DNA from: Aldehydirespirator sp028819505 | GTDB taxonomy: Bacteria > Actinomycetota > Acidimicrobiia > Acidimicrobiales > Aldehydirespiratoraceae | DNA length: 64,000 nucleotides | Direction of reading: 5' to 3' | Assembly: GCA_965207755.1 (NCBI GenBank) | Contig: OZ242297.1 | Location: 3,720,001 to 3,784,000 of the forward strand | Shown here: positions 1 to 8,502 of the stretch, in pieces | Numbering within the stretch: the first letter of the stretch is position 1 | Layout: each line of letters starts with the position of its first letter | The notes under the pieces: generated by a model | Told to the model about the DNA's origin: nothing | Databases searched by the model: none | What the model saw: the letters and a program-made list of their open reading frames with translations, nothing else | Made by a program: the position numbers and the translations under genes

Positions 1-55
1 CTTACCGCGATAAGGTCGGAAACATCAGGATATTCACTTCAGATGGGTGTGAGCC

Positions 56-838
56 GTGCAGCCCTACGAGACCAACGGTCAGTACCTGGCCCGCTATCTC
101 CTCGACCACTATCTTGATGGCCGCGGACCGCGATGGAGCGGTCTCGGGAGCGCCCTGCTCGCCTCGAATCGGGGCGACGCTTGGGTGGAAGCGTTCCAGG
201 AGATGGTGAGTCTGCAACTGGCGCGGCGACTCATCTCAGCGGGCACCAGACTCATCGGGCGACACGGCCTTCCTGCTGCTGAAGCCGAGATCAAGCAGGC
301 GATCATCGACACGATGGTCATGCACTACACATCAGCAGCCGAGGTCTACGAACGGTTGCTCCCGGCGGTCCATTCGGCGCGCGGGGCGATCAGCGACTCT
401 CTTCGACGGCGGGTTGCTGCGTTGGCAAGGCGAGAGATGCCGTACTGCTATCTGTGCGGAGTTGAGGTGGAATTCTCTTCAGGCGGCCGCCAAGGGTTCA
501 CGCTTGATCATGTATGGCCACAGGCCTATGGAGGGAACTCCGACTTCGAGAACCTCCTTGGTGCCTGCCGATCATGCAACGAGGCGAAGTCCAGCGAACC
601 GTCATGGGCCATGTACCCGATCCAGTCCTACGTGGCCGGCTTCGAGGTTCACGATCTCGAAGACATGCCAAAGGTGATGCGGTTCGCGGTCCAGGCACGT
701 GCCGCGAAACGACTGGCTCAGCAAGAGGGTCGCAGCCTTCGAGATGCCTACGTCAGGCTCGGTCGGCCCAGTCGTCCGGTCGTGTTGAGTGAGGCGACGG
801 CGGTCGACTTGTTCAACCTGAAGTTCAGTGTCCGATAG
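56..838 (+). CDS. HNH endonuclease at head of dpd island
   Basis: A 260-aa protein with an HNH/McrA-like nuclease fold in its second half: a Cys-x2-Cys pair at about residues 130-133 (CYLC), an intact LDH catalytic motif (about 150), a central Asn, and a second Cys-x2-Cys (CRSC, about 176-179) that would close the zinc site. The N-terminal 120 residues look helical and match no family I recognise. The start is a GTG just after an in-frame TGA, so the 5' end appears complete despite lying 55 bp from the window edge. It ends 9 bp before the DGQHR gene, so the two are probably co-transcribed. HNH proteins are common cutters in modification-dependent restriction; that this one acts with the dpd proteins is inferred from position only. 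Confidence 0.85.
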   Translation: MQPYETNGQYLARYLLDHYLDGRGPRWSGLGSALLASNRGDAWVEAFQEMVSLQLARRLISAGTRLIGRHGLPAAEAEIKQAIIDTMVMHYTSAAEVYERLLPAVHSARGAISDSLRRRVAALARREMPYCYLCGVEVEFSSGGRQGFTLDHVWPQAYGGNSDFENLLGACRSCNEAKSSEPSWAMYPIQSYVAGFEVHDLEDMPKVMRFAVQARAAKRLAQQEGRSLRDAYVRLGRPSRPVVLSEATAVDLFNLKFSVR

Positions 839-847
839 GAGAATGAG

Positions 848-1960
848 ATGACATACAGATATTCGGCGATTTTCAGCCGTCAACGGGGCGTCGCGGGGCC
901 CCTAGTGGCCTCCTTCGTTGCACCCGCAGGGGAGGTGGCGGCCTGGGCAGAGGTCGACCGATTGAAGCACGTAGGAAAGGGTCAACAGCGTCTTCGGAGG
1001 GAATCCAGAGTTCGGGCGATTGCTCGATTCCTGCAGCAGGACGAGCGCAATACGATCCCCACCTCCCTGGTCGTCGCGCTTCAGCTCCCCGATTTTGAGG
1101 AGCCGCCCACGGGGAAATGCGCGACGATTGCGATCCCCGAGGATGTTGATCCCCGCCCCGGACTCGTGATCGACGGCCAACATCGGATGTACGGAGTCTC
1201 CTCACACGATCCCAACCTGCCGCTGAATGTGGTGGCGCTGATCAATCCCGAAGACGAAGAGATCGCCTTCCAGTTCCTAGTGATTAACGGCAAGGCAGCC
1301 AAGGTTCCCACCGACCATGTGAAACTCCTAGCTCTGCGCTACGCAGATGAGGATCTTGCCGACCGCCTGAAGGCAGCGAGAATGGTGCTAGGGCGACACA
1401 CTTTCGTCGGAATCGTCGACAACTCGCCTGAGTCCCCGTTCTTCAAGTCCGTCGAGTGGCCGACGGAGCCGACCGATGCGGATACGGACCGTGTGAGCTT
1501 GGTTCGCCCGGCCTCGGTCGAGCAGGCAGTAGCGGCGATCCAGAAGAAGAACCTCCCCGACCTGGCAGACGATGACTCACTCATCGAGTTCTTCTTCACC
1601 CTGTGGCGAGCAGTCCGGGAACATTGGCCCAACCTGTGGACGGCGAATTCGAAGTTGCTGCAGAAGGTGGGACTCGTTGCCCTCACGACGTTCGTCATTG
1701 AGGATCTCGTGCCCTTGGCCGACCGAGGCGACCTTGACTTGGCCGATCCGGACGTTACGCGAAAGGAAGTCAAAGAGAACATCCTTGCGTATCTCGATGC
1801 CGAGTTCTGGGAGCGGGAGTGGGCCGCCAAGAGCCTTGACACGTCCGCCGGAAGGCAACTCGTCGTGGATGCCCTGGCGACCATGCGACGAAACCTGAGA
1901 CGTGGTGCGAACTGGGACGCGGATCTGCATTCCTTGATTGAGCCGGATCAGAGCGAGTAG
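848..1960 (+). CDS. DGQHR-domain protein (DndB/DpdB-like), first copy
   Basis: A 370-aa protein of the DGQHR family, related to DndB and distantly to ParB/Srx. The signature DGQHRMYG lies at about residues 108-115, followed by a conserved segment with VINGKAAKVPTDH (about 145-157). An AGGAGA ribosome binding site sits just upstream of ATG 848. A second, divergent DGQHR protein lies at 4241-5383 next to dpdA; that one is the better dpdB candidate, so this copy is probably an accessory paired with the HNH gene 9 bp upstream. DndB controls modification frequency in phosphorothioate systems, and DpdB assists DpdA in 7-deazaguanine insertion. Whether this copy is a regulator, an ATPase or a modification reader cannot be told from sequence. 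Confidence 0.8.
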   Translation: MTYRYSAIFSRQRGVAGPLVASFVAPAGEVAAWAEVDRLKHVGKGQQRLRRESRVRAIARFLQQDERNTIPTSLVVALQLPDFEEPPTGKCATIAIPEDVDPRPGLVIDGQHRMYGVSSHDPNLPLNVVALINPEDEEIAFQFLVINGKAAKVPTDHVKLLALRYADEDLADRLKAARMVLGRHTFVGIVDNSPESPFFKSVEWPTEPTDADTDRVSLVRPASVEQAVAAIQKKNLPDLADDDSLIEFFFTLWRAVREHWPNLWTANSKLLQKVGLVALTTFVIEDLVPLADRGDLDLADPDVTRKEVKENILAYLDAEFWEREWAAKSLDTSAGRQLVVDALATMRRNLRRGANWDADLHSLIEPDQSE

Positions 1961-2037
1961 CCACCCTCAGTCGCCGCTCTTGGTCGCCACTTCAGCACGC
2001 ATATCGTAGACACGGCATCATTCGGAGTACACGATAG

Positions 2038-2985
2038 ATGCGTGAACTTCACATTATCCTCTCTTGCACGGCGCGTAAGCGTGGGTCAGATCCGCGGCAC
2101 CCTCGGTTGCGCACCGTTGGCCGGACGACGATACCGGACCGTGTTGAGCAGTGGGTGTCTCTCGTTTCGGCGGCCCCTCGCCGTTCCGCTGCAGCCGACT
2201 TGTATGCCGGGGCGTACTGGCACAAGGGGATGGAACTCGTAGCTCAAGCCGAACCTGCTGGGCAGGTCATGGTCTCCGTCGTCTCTGCGGGCCTCGGTCT
2301 GGTCGGACTCGACGACGAAGTTCCCATGTACAGCGCGACCCTCGCTGCGAGCCATCCCGATTCGGTGCTGGCAGTCTCGGGTGCCGCCACTCAGAGCGCA
2401 GTGCGACGGGAGTGGTGGGACGCGTTGACACACGCTGCGATCCTTGGCCACCGTCGTCCCCGTCGGCTCATCAATCTCACGAAGGGCGACTCCAGTGCCC
2501 GCGTGATGGTCTGTGTAGGACGGAGCTATCTCGATGCGGTCGCTGTGGACCTGGCAGCACTCGTCGAGCGTCTCGCGGATCCGAGGCAGGTGATGGTCTT
2601 TGCTTCCGGCGCGCCTCTGGTTGGCCTCAATGAGTCATGGGTCAAGGTTCCCGGGAAGATTCGTCTCGCGCTCGGCGGTTCGTCATCGTCGACCAATCCT
2701 CGCGTCGCTATGGCCGTGCTCGCGGAACTTGGCGAATCGCCCCCCAATACCGACCGGGCCCGCAGCATCGTGGGTGCCTTGGCGGCGACGGTCGGCGAAC
2801 TTCCCTCCTTTGATCGGCGGCGACACCGCGACAAGGATGTCTCCGAGTGGATTCTCGATTACTTGACGGATGCACCGAACGGGAACAAGACGCGGGCGCT
2901 TAGACGCTTTCGTGACGAGGGCAATGCGTGCGAGCAGGCCCGGTTCGGAAGGCTCTTCGACGAGGCCCGCGAACTGGTGGCCTGA
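2038..2985 (+). CDS. dpdC: DpdC-like protein (YaaA/DUF6884 superfamily)
   Basis: A 315-aa protein whose N-terminus carries the superfamily hallmark ILSCTARKRG (about residues 6-15), then AADLYAGAYW (about 52-61), equivalent to the conserved ARDLYTS motif of DUF6884/YaaA-type proteins. In Salmonella Montevideo, DpdC is needed to turn dPreQ0 in DNA into 2'-deoxy-7-amido-7-deazaguanosine (dADG) by hydrolysing the nitrile. The stop overlaps the dpdA start (TGATG at 2983-2987), implying translational coupling to the transglycosylase, as expected for a tailoring enzyme. The C-terminal 60 residues are basic and helical. The dpdC name rests on this family match plus position; a nucleoside-processing relative is the alternative. 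A 77-bp gap upstream is the largest inside the cluster and could hold a second promoter. Confidence 0.7.
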   Translation: MRELHIILSCTARKRGSDPRHPRLRTVGRTTIPDRVEQWVSLVSAAPRRSAAADLYAGAYWHKGMELVAQAEPAGQVMVSVVSAGLGLVGLDDEVPMYSATLAASHPDSVLAVSGAATQSAVRREWWDALTHAAILGHRRPRRLINLTKGDSSARVMVCVGRSYLDAVAVDLAALVERLADPRQVMVFASGAPLVGLNESWVKVPGKIRLALGGSSSSTNPRVAMAVLAELGESPPNTDRARSIVGALAATVGELPSFDRRRHRDKDVSEWILDYLTDAPNGNKTRALRRFRDEGNACEQARFGRLFDEARELVA

Positions 2986-4232
2986 TGCAGTTCTACTTTC
3001 CCGACAGCCAGGACCAGGTAGACCCGAGTTTCGACTTCATCACCGAGCAGCGATCGATCTATCGGGTTCGGCAACGGGACGACCGCTACGCCCACGAGAC
3101 CATCGACCCGCCGCCCTACGACGGCCTGCTGATCTCCAAGCCCATCGTGGACGGCCTCCCAGGGGCCGGGGCCAAGTACACCGAAGCCCAGCGCAACCGC
3201 CTATACCGGGGAGGGGCGCGACGGTTCTTCCGGCTCGACCAGAAGGGCTGGAACCTGAAGATCATGGGGGACTGCGGCGCGTTCACCTACGTGCGCGAGC
3301 ATGAACCCGTGTACGCCGTCGATGAGGTTCTGGATTTCTATGAGGGATGCGGTTTGGACCTCGGTATCGCGATGGACCACCTGATCTTCGGCTACGACGC
3401 CGAGTTGGATGCGAAGAGCGACGAGGACGTTCCGCGGGAGTGGAGGTTCCGTCAGGCTCTGACCGTCGAACTCGCGGCGGAGTTCCTCCGGCTGCACCGG
3501 GCTCGCAGGTGCCGGTTCGAGCCCATGGCCGTTGCACACGGTTGGAGCCCGCTGTCCTACGCGAGGGCCGTGACGCAGTTGCAGGACATCGGATATCGGC
3601 GGATCGCACTCGGAGGCATGGTGCCGCTCAAGACCCCCGACATCCTCGACGCGCTCAAGGAGGTCTCGGTCGCCTTGGACCCCGCGGCGCAGTTGCACCT
3701 TCTCGGCATCACCCGCACGGCGCACGTCCACGACTTCTCAGGGTTCGGCGTGACGAGTTTCGACAGCACCTCGCCCTTCCGGCAAGCCTTCAAGGACGAG
3801 CGGGACAACTACTACACGCTCGATACCAACTTCGTCGCCCTCCGCATCCCTCAAGTCGATGGCAACACCAGGCTGCGGAGGCTTGTGACGGCCGGCCTGG
3901 TCGACCAGCGGTCGGCTCGGCGGCTCGAGCGTGAGTGCATGGCTCGGCTGCGAAGCTACGACAAGGGCGGCACCAGCGTGGAGGACGTCCTCGATGCAAT
4001 CGGCGAGTACGCGGCACTGCTCGGACCGAGCAAGGATCGGAGTGCCGAATACCGGCGGACGCTTGAGGCCATGCCGTGGAAGCGATGTCGTTGTACCGTC
4101 TGTAGGGAGATCGGGGTGGAGGTGATCATGTTTCGAGGTGCCGACCGCAATCGAAGGCGAGGATTCCACAACCTTGCGGTGTTCTCCGAGAGGCTGCGCC
4201 GGGAACTCAGTCGGGCTGACGCGAGGAACTAG
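2985..4232 (+). CDS. dpdA: DpdA, DNA 7-deazaguanine transglycosylase (TGT-like)
   Basis: A 415-aa TGT-fold enzyme that exchanges guanine for preQ0 in DNA. Visible residues: DCGAFTY with Asp96 (equivalent of the TGT general-base Asp), MDHLIFG (about 130), a LGGMVPLKT base-pocket segment (about 208-216), FDSTSP with Asp260 as the likely nucleophile, and a C-terminal zinc site Cys368-x-Cys370-x2-Cys373-x21-His395. All key TGT residues are therefore present, so the protein should be active. The DCGAFTY form of the motif, instead of tRNA-TGT SGGFQ, marks the DNA-acting DpdA branch. The start at ATG 2985 overlaps the dpdC stop; an upstream in-frame ATG at 2928 would overlap dpdC by 57 bp and is less likely. 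dpdB follows after 8 bp. Confidence 0.92.
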   Translation: MQFYFPDSQDQVDPSFDFITEQRSIYRVRQRDDRYAHETIDPPPYDGLLISKPIVDGLPGAGAKYTEAQRNRLYRGGARRFFRLDQKGWNLKIMGDCGAFTYVREHEPVYAVDEVLDFYEGCGLDLGIAMDHLIFGYDAELDAKSDEDVPREWRFRQALTVELAAEFLRLHRARRCRFEPMAVAHGWSPLSYARAVTQLQDIGYRRIALGGMVPLKTPDILDALKEVSVALDPAAQLHLLGITRTAHVHDFSGFGVTSFDSTSPFRQAFKDERDNYYTLDTNFVALRIPQVDGNTRLRRLVTAGLVDQRSARRLERECMARLRSYDKGGTSVEDVLDAIGEYAALLGPSKDRSAEYRRTLEAMPWKRCRCTVCREIGVEVIMFRGADRNRRRGFHNLAVFSERLRRELSRADARN

Positions 4233-4240
4233 TCGCCACG

Positions 4241-5383
4241 ATGGATGGAACTTCGATATATGAACTGAGGTTTCCTGCACTTGAAGTGCAACAGGGCCGC
4301 GAGCGTCGACTCTACACCTTCGCCGTTGACGGCAAGGAATTGCCGAAGTTCACGACGGTGAGTCGTGTGCGGCGCGACGAGAGGCAGATCGCCGGCTACC
4401 AGCGGCCGGAGGTGCTGTCCCATGTTGCCGCCATCCGTTCGTACGTCGAGACGGCTTCGCCCATGATCCCCAACGCCATCGTCGTCGCGTTCGACACCCG
4501 GGTTCGTTTCGAGTCGTCGGCAACTCGTGTCTCGAACAACGGTTACGTGACCTCGGGCACTCTGATCGTGCCAGTCGATGAGGATCTGCCGGACGAGGAC
4601 AAGCCGGGTTGGATTGTCGACGGCCAGCAACGATGCGCTGCAGTCCGTGAGGCGGACGTGGACGCCTTCCCGCTGTGCGTCACGGCGTTCATCACGGCTA
4701 GCGCAGGCGAGCAGCGCGCCCAGTTCATCCTCGTGAACTCGACGAAGCCACTTCCCAAGGGCCTGGTCTACGAACTCCTGCCGTCCACCGAGGGTCCGCT
4801 TCCGCCTGCACTGATGCGCAAGCGCTTCCCCTCGTTCGTGTTGGAGCGCCTCAACTTCGACCAGGACTCGCCGTTCCACCGGTTGATCCAGACACCGACC
4901 ACCCCCGACGGAGTGGTCAGGGGGAACTCGATCCTCCGCATGGTCGAGAACAGCCTGACCGACGGCTGCCTGTACTACTACCGCGACCCTGATACAGGCA
5001 GCGGCGACATCGAGGAGATGCTCCTGATCCTGAAGTCGTTCTGGTGGGCCGTTCAGAAGGTCTTCGAGGAAGCGTGGGGTCTCTCGCCCCGTCTGTCGCG
5101 CCTGATGCACGGTGTCGGCATCGCCAGTCTGGGCTACCTGATGGACGCCATCACGGAGGAACACATCATTCGAGGAATGCTGCCCGAGGAGGCCGACTAC
5201 GCGGCAGAACTCGAACCGCTCCGAGACGAGTGTGCGTGGACCGTCGGCCATTGGCAGTTCGGGCCTCACTCCGAGAGGCGGTGGAACGAACTCCAGAACA
5301 CTCACAAAGACATCAAACTGCTCAGCGGCCACCTGCTGCGCGAGCACCGGCGGCTCTCTCGAGCAGCGAGCCGAGAGGTCTGA
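4241..5383 (+). CDS. dpdB: DpdB, DGQHR-domain partner of DpdA
   Basis: A 380-aa DGQHR-family protein with the variant signature DGQQRCAAV at about residues 126-134, preceded by a conserved IPNAIVVAF strand (about 74-82) and followed by FILVNSTKPLPKGL (about 164-177). It lies 8 bp after dpdA. In Salmonella, DpdA and DpdB together suffice to make dPreQ0 in DNA; DpdB is thought to help DpdA, possibly through NTPase activity, although some clusters lack it. It differs strongly from the other DGQHR protein at 848-1960, so they are not a recent duplication. Adjacency to dpdA is the reason for giving the dpdB name to this copy. Confidence 0.85.
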   Translation: MDGTSIYELRFPALEVQQGRERRLYTFAVDGKELPKFTTVSRVRRDERQIAGYQRPEVLSHVAAIRSYVETASPMIPNAIVVAFDTRVRFESSATRVSNNGYVTSGTLIVPVDEDLPDEDKPGWIVDGQQRCAAVREADVDAFPLCVTAFITASAGEQRAQFILVNSTKPLPKGLVYELLPSTEGPLPPALMRKRFPSFVLERLNFDQDSPFHRLIQTPTTPDGVVRGNSILRMVENSLTDGCLYYYRDPDTGSGDIEEMLLILKSFWWAVQKVFEEAWGLSPRLSRLMHGVGIASLGYLMDAITEEHIIRGMLPEEADYAAELEPLRDECAWTVGHWQFGPHSERRWNELQNTHKDIKLLSGHLLREHRRLSRAASREV

Positions 5384-5408
5384 TCCCGGGCAGAATGGTG
5401 GCACGGGA

Positions 5409-8400
5409 ATGATCGGCGCGTCTGATCTGGGCCGGTTCGTCATCGGCGAGCCGGAACTGGGCATCGGTCGCCTCGTGGACGTCGACGGCGCGACAGCTCG
5501 CGTCCGCTACTTCCGAGCTCCAGTGAAGGAACCCTACGTCGAGCGCGAGTCAGATCTGCAACAGGTCGCGGTTGCCGAAATCCGTCCCCACACGCGTGTG
5601 TACTTCCATGATGGGCGGCGCTGGAGAATCGGGCGGATCGAAGGTGAGCGCCACCGCAGTGACGGTCGGTACGTCGTGGCCCTGCCGAACCACGAGGGTG
5701 AGATACTGTCGAGCGACCAGTTCGACATCCGCTGGACACCTCGAATCGAGGATCCCTATGAGGTTCTCGCCGCGCTCGGTGGAGCCAGTCCCCTCGTATA
5801 CGAGCCAAGAGTAGATCTCTTGGCGTCGTGGCACGCGCTGCGGGCCGCCGCGGCGGGTGTCGACGGACTTCTACTGGGATCGGTTGAACTCCACGACCAC
5901 CAACTCACGGTCGTGCGCAGCGTGTCGGACGACCACGAGCGTCGCTACCTTCTGGCCGACGAGGTCGGCCTCGGCAAGACCGTCGAGGCAGGCGCACTCG
6001 TGTGGCAGTCACTGCGTGACCGGCCCACCGGCCAGGTGCTCGTCTTGGCCCCCGACCACCTTCGTCAACAGTGGTGCGACGAGTTGGTCGACAAGTTCCA
6101 TGTCGATGGCTTCTGGAATGCTTCGATTCGAATTTGTGCCCACGAGCAACCGGAGACGTGGCCCGACGGGCCGGTTCACGTTCTCGTGATCGACGAAGCC
6201 CACCACCTCACTCGCGCCGGGCCGTTTCCGACGGCGACGCTGCTGCGGGTGGCCGAACTGGCGCACGGAGCGAGAGACGTCCTACTTCTCTCGGCGACGC
6301 CGGTCCGAACGAACGAGGCGGCCTTCCTTGATCTCCTGCACTTGCTGGACCCGAAGAACTATCAGCCACAGGATCTGGGGGAGTTCACTCGCCGGGTCGA
6401 GATGCGCGATGAACTTGCACTCATTCACCATTCACTCACCCCCGACTTGGACGACTTTGACTTCTCGCTGTTTGCCGACCAACTTCGATCCCTCTTCCCG
6501 AACGACAAGGCACTTGATCTGCTTATCAGCCAAACCCAGGACTGCACCGATACCCAGCGGCCGGACCGGATAGTGAGGGTCCGAGAGCATCTCTCGGAGA
6601 CCTACCGGCTACACCACCGGCTCCTTCGGACCCGCCGGAGCCCGCAGATCAGCGCCAGCTTCGGCGTGCGCGGCCGTCGCCGCGGCCGACCTTTCACCGT
6701 TGAGATCGGCGACGACAGCGAAGAAGTCCGGATCGATCTGATCGAGGGCTTCCGACTGCATATGGCCGAACTCATCGACTCAGAGAAGGTCGGAGTCGAG
6801 CGAGCGACAGAATCACTACGGATGCTTGGCCAAGCCTGTGGCTCACTGCCCCATGCGGTTCTGGAACTCATGGATCACGGCGAGTCCGAAGGAGCGGTCG
6901 GACTGGTGTCGCACTGGCTCGCGTCCAGGGGCGAGGCTTGGCGGCGTGAACTGGAGGCCGTCGCTCCAATCGTTCTTGATGAGACGGCACGTCAGATCGT
7001 CAGTATGGCCATAGCCAAGGATCTCGGGAAGGTCGTCGTGGCGAGCGCCTACCCGAGGGTGGCGCAGGTCGTGTATTCGGCCGTAGCGGATTTCTCCGGG
7101 GCGCACCGAGTGGCCGAGCATCTGAGCGCCCGGTCACGGGAGGAGAACGCGGCGAGTGTCGACCGGTGGCGAAAGGACGCGAACTGTCGCCTTCTGATCT
7201 GCGATGCCAGCGCTGAGGAGGGCATCAACCTCCAGGCAGCCGATGTGGTCGTCCACCTGGACCTGCCTTGGGACGTGTTCCGCCTCGAACAGCGACTCGG
7301 CCGAGTTGACCGATTCGTCCGCGGCAAGTCACAGCCCGTCGAGTCGATGGTGTTCATCTACGGCGATCAGGTCTACGGGTCGGGATGGTTCCTGTTCGCG
7401 GCGGACTCCTGCGGTGTGTTCGACCGGTCGGTCTCGTCGCTGCAATATGTCCTTGCTGACCTGGAGTCCGAAGTGCTGGGCCAGGTGATCGCGGGCGGCG
7501 CCGGGGTGTTCGACTCCGATGTCGAGTCAAGACGTGACCGCCTTGATGTCGAGGCTCAGCGGATCGCGGCGCACGACTCCCTCGACTCGGTGAGCGGCCT
7601 CCACCGCGGCCTCAACGAGCGTCTCATTCACGAGGACGCCAACCCACGGCTCGGCGCGGCGCTCAAGACGTGGCTGACCGGCGTCGGGGCGAAGATGTGG
7701 AGTCCTGCCAAGGGCAGCGTTCGGATCGCCAACCGCCCGCGCCCTCAAGTTCCGTTCGCGCTCGAGCGTGCGATGACTCCATGGTTCGATACCGAAATTG
7801 CGCTGTCACGTGAGGCGGCCGTGGATCGCAAGGTGCCGCTCGTGAGGCCTGGCCACAGGTTGTTGGATCCGATCGTGCGCCACCTCCGCGACGATGACCG
7901 CGGGGTCGCGTTCGCCTTCATGCGGTCAGAGCGGGGGTGCTGGCCACCTACGGTGGTGTTTCGGACGGACTTCCTGGTGCGAGGGTCGACTACGGATGAA
8001 CTGGATCGCATCGCCCGCGAGCAGGGAGTCACGTCCTGGCTGCAGGTCCAGCATGAGTCGCTTGTACCCCCGGTGCTGGAGACTGTGTACATGTCCGATC
8101 AAGGTGTGGAGGTGGGCGGTGGGTCAGCGACTCGTCCCTTCGAGAAGGCGAAGGGTGACCGGAACCTCATGTGGCGAACGGAGATGTTCGATCAACTCAC
8201 TGAACACCTCGACTGGGAGGCGGTGTGCGGTCAGGGTCTCGCGAGTGCGCGCCGCATCCTCGACGGTCGCGACTCGGTCGGGCCTCGCGCCGCCCATGCG
8301 GCGCAGTCGCTCAGATCGTCGATCGACGGCCACCTTGCCGCACTGCGTGCTCGGGCTGCGACCGATTTGGAGCCCGTTGACGAACGAGTGCAGGCGTTCG

Positions 8401-8501
8401 AGGCACTCGCGTCGGCAGTCCCCAACGAACTGGAACTAGTGGTCGATGTGATTGGCTGCGGAGTAGTCGTTCTGGCCGACCCTGGCCGGATCGGGAAGTG
8501 A
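5409..8501 (+). CDS. dpdE: DpdE, SNF2/RapA-like helicase
   Basis: A 1030-aa SF2 ATPase of the SNF2/RapA type. An N-terminal beta-rich region of about 110 residues resembles the Tudor-like domain of RapA-type proteins. Then come Walker A (DEVGLGKTVEAG, about 185-196), a DEAH box (VIDEAHHL, about 259-266), motif III (LSATPVR, about 295) and the C-terminal helicase half with EEGINLQAADVVV (about 605) and QRLGRVDRF (about 627). A long C-terminal extension of about 350 residues follows. DpdE is one of the proteins needed for the restriction-like phenotype in Salmonella. I chose ATG 5409 because it lies 25 bp after dpdB; the frame stays open upstream but would run into dpdB. dpdF begins 1 bp after the stop. 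Confidence 0.88.
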   Translation: MIGASDLGRFVIGEPELGIGRLVDVDGATARVRYFRAPVKEPYVERESDLQQVAVAEIRPHTRVYFHDGRRWRIGRIEGERHRSDGRYVVALPNHEGEILSSDQFDIRWTPRIEDPYEVLAALGGASPLVYEPRVDLLASWHALRAAAAGVDGLLLGSVELHDHQLTVVRSVSDDHERRYLLADEVGLGKTVEAGALVWQSLRDRPTGQVLVLAPDHLRQQWCDELVDKFHVDGFWNASIRICAHEQPETWPDGPVHVLVIDEAHHLTRAGPFPTATLLRVAELAHGARDVLLLSATPVRTNEAAFLDLLHLLDPKNYQPQDLGEFTRRVEMRDELALIHHSLTPDLDDFDFSLFADQLRSLFPNDKALDLLISQTQDCTDTQRPDRIVRVREHLSETYRLHHRLLRTRRSPQISASFGVRGRRRGRPFTVEIGDDSEEVRIDLIEGFRLHMAELIDSEKVGVERATESLRMLGQACGSLPHAVLELMDHGESEGAVGLVSHWLASRGEAWRRELEAVAPIVLDETARQIVSMAIAKDLGKVVVASAYPRVAQVVYSAVADFSGAHRVAEHLSARSREENAASVDRWRKDANCRLLICDASAEEGINLQAADVVVHLDLPWDVFRLEQRLGRVDRFVRGKSQPVESMVFIYGDQVYGSGWFLFAADSCGVFDRSVSSLQYVLADLESEVLGQVIAGGAGVFDSDVESRRDRLDVEAQRIAAHDSLDSVSGLHRGLNERLIHEDANPRLGAALKTWLTGVGAKMWSPAKGSVRIANRPRPQVPFALERAMTPWFDTEIALSREAAVDRKVPLVRPGHRLLDPIVRHLRDDDRGVAFAFMRSERGCWPPTVVFRTDFLVRGSTTDELDRIAREQGVTSWLQVQHESLVPPVLETVYMSDQGVEVGGGSATRPFEKAKGDRNLMWRTEMFDQLTEHLDWEAVCGQGLASARRILDGRDSVGPRAAHAAQSLRSSIDGHLAALRARAATDLEPVDERVQAFEALASAVPNELELVVDVIGCGVVVLADPGRIGK

Positions 8502-8502
8502 T

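Noticed and set aside
848..5383. Dnd phosphorothioate system, because of the DndB-like DGQHR proteins
   Set aside because: No DndA, C, D or E homologue is present, and the neighbour is a TGT-like DpdA.
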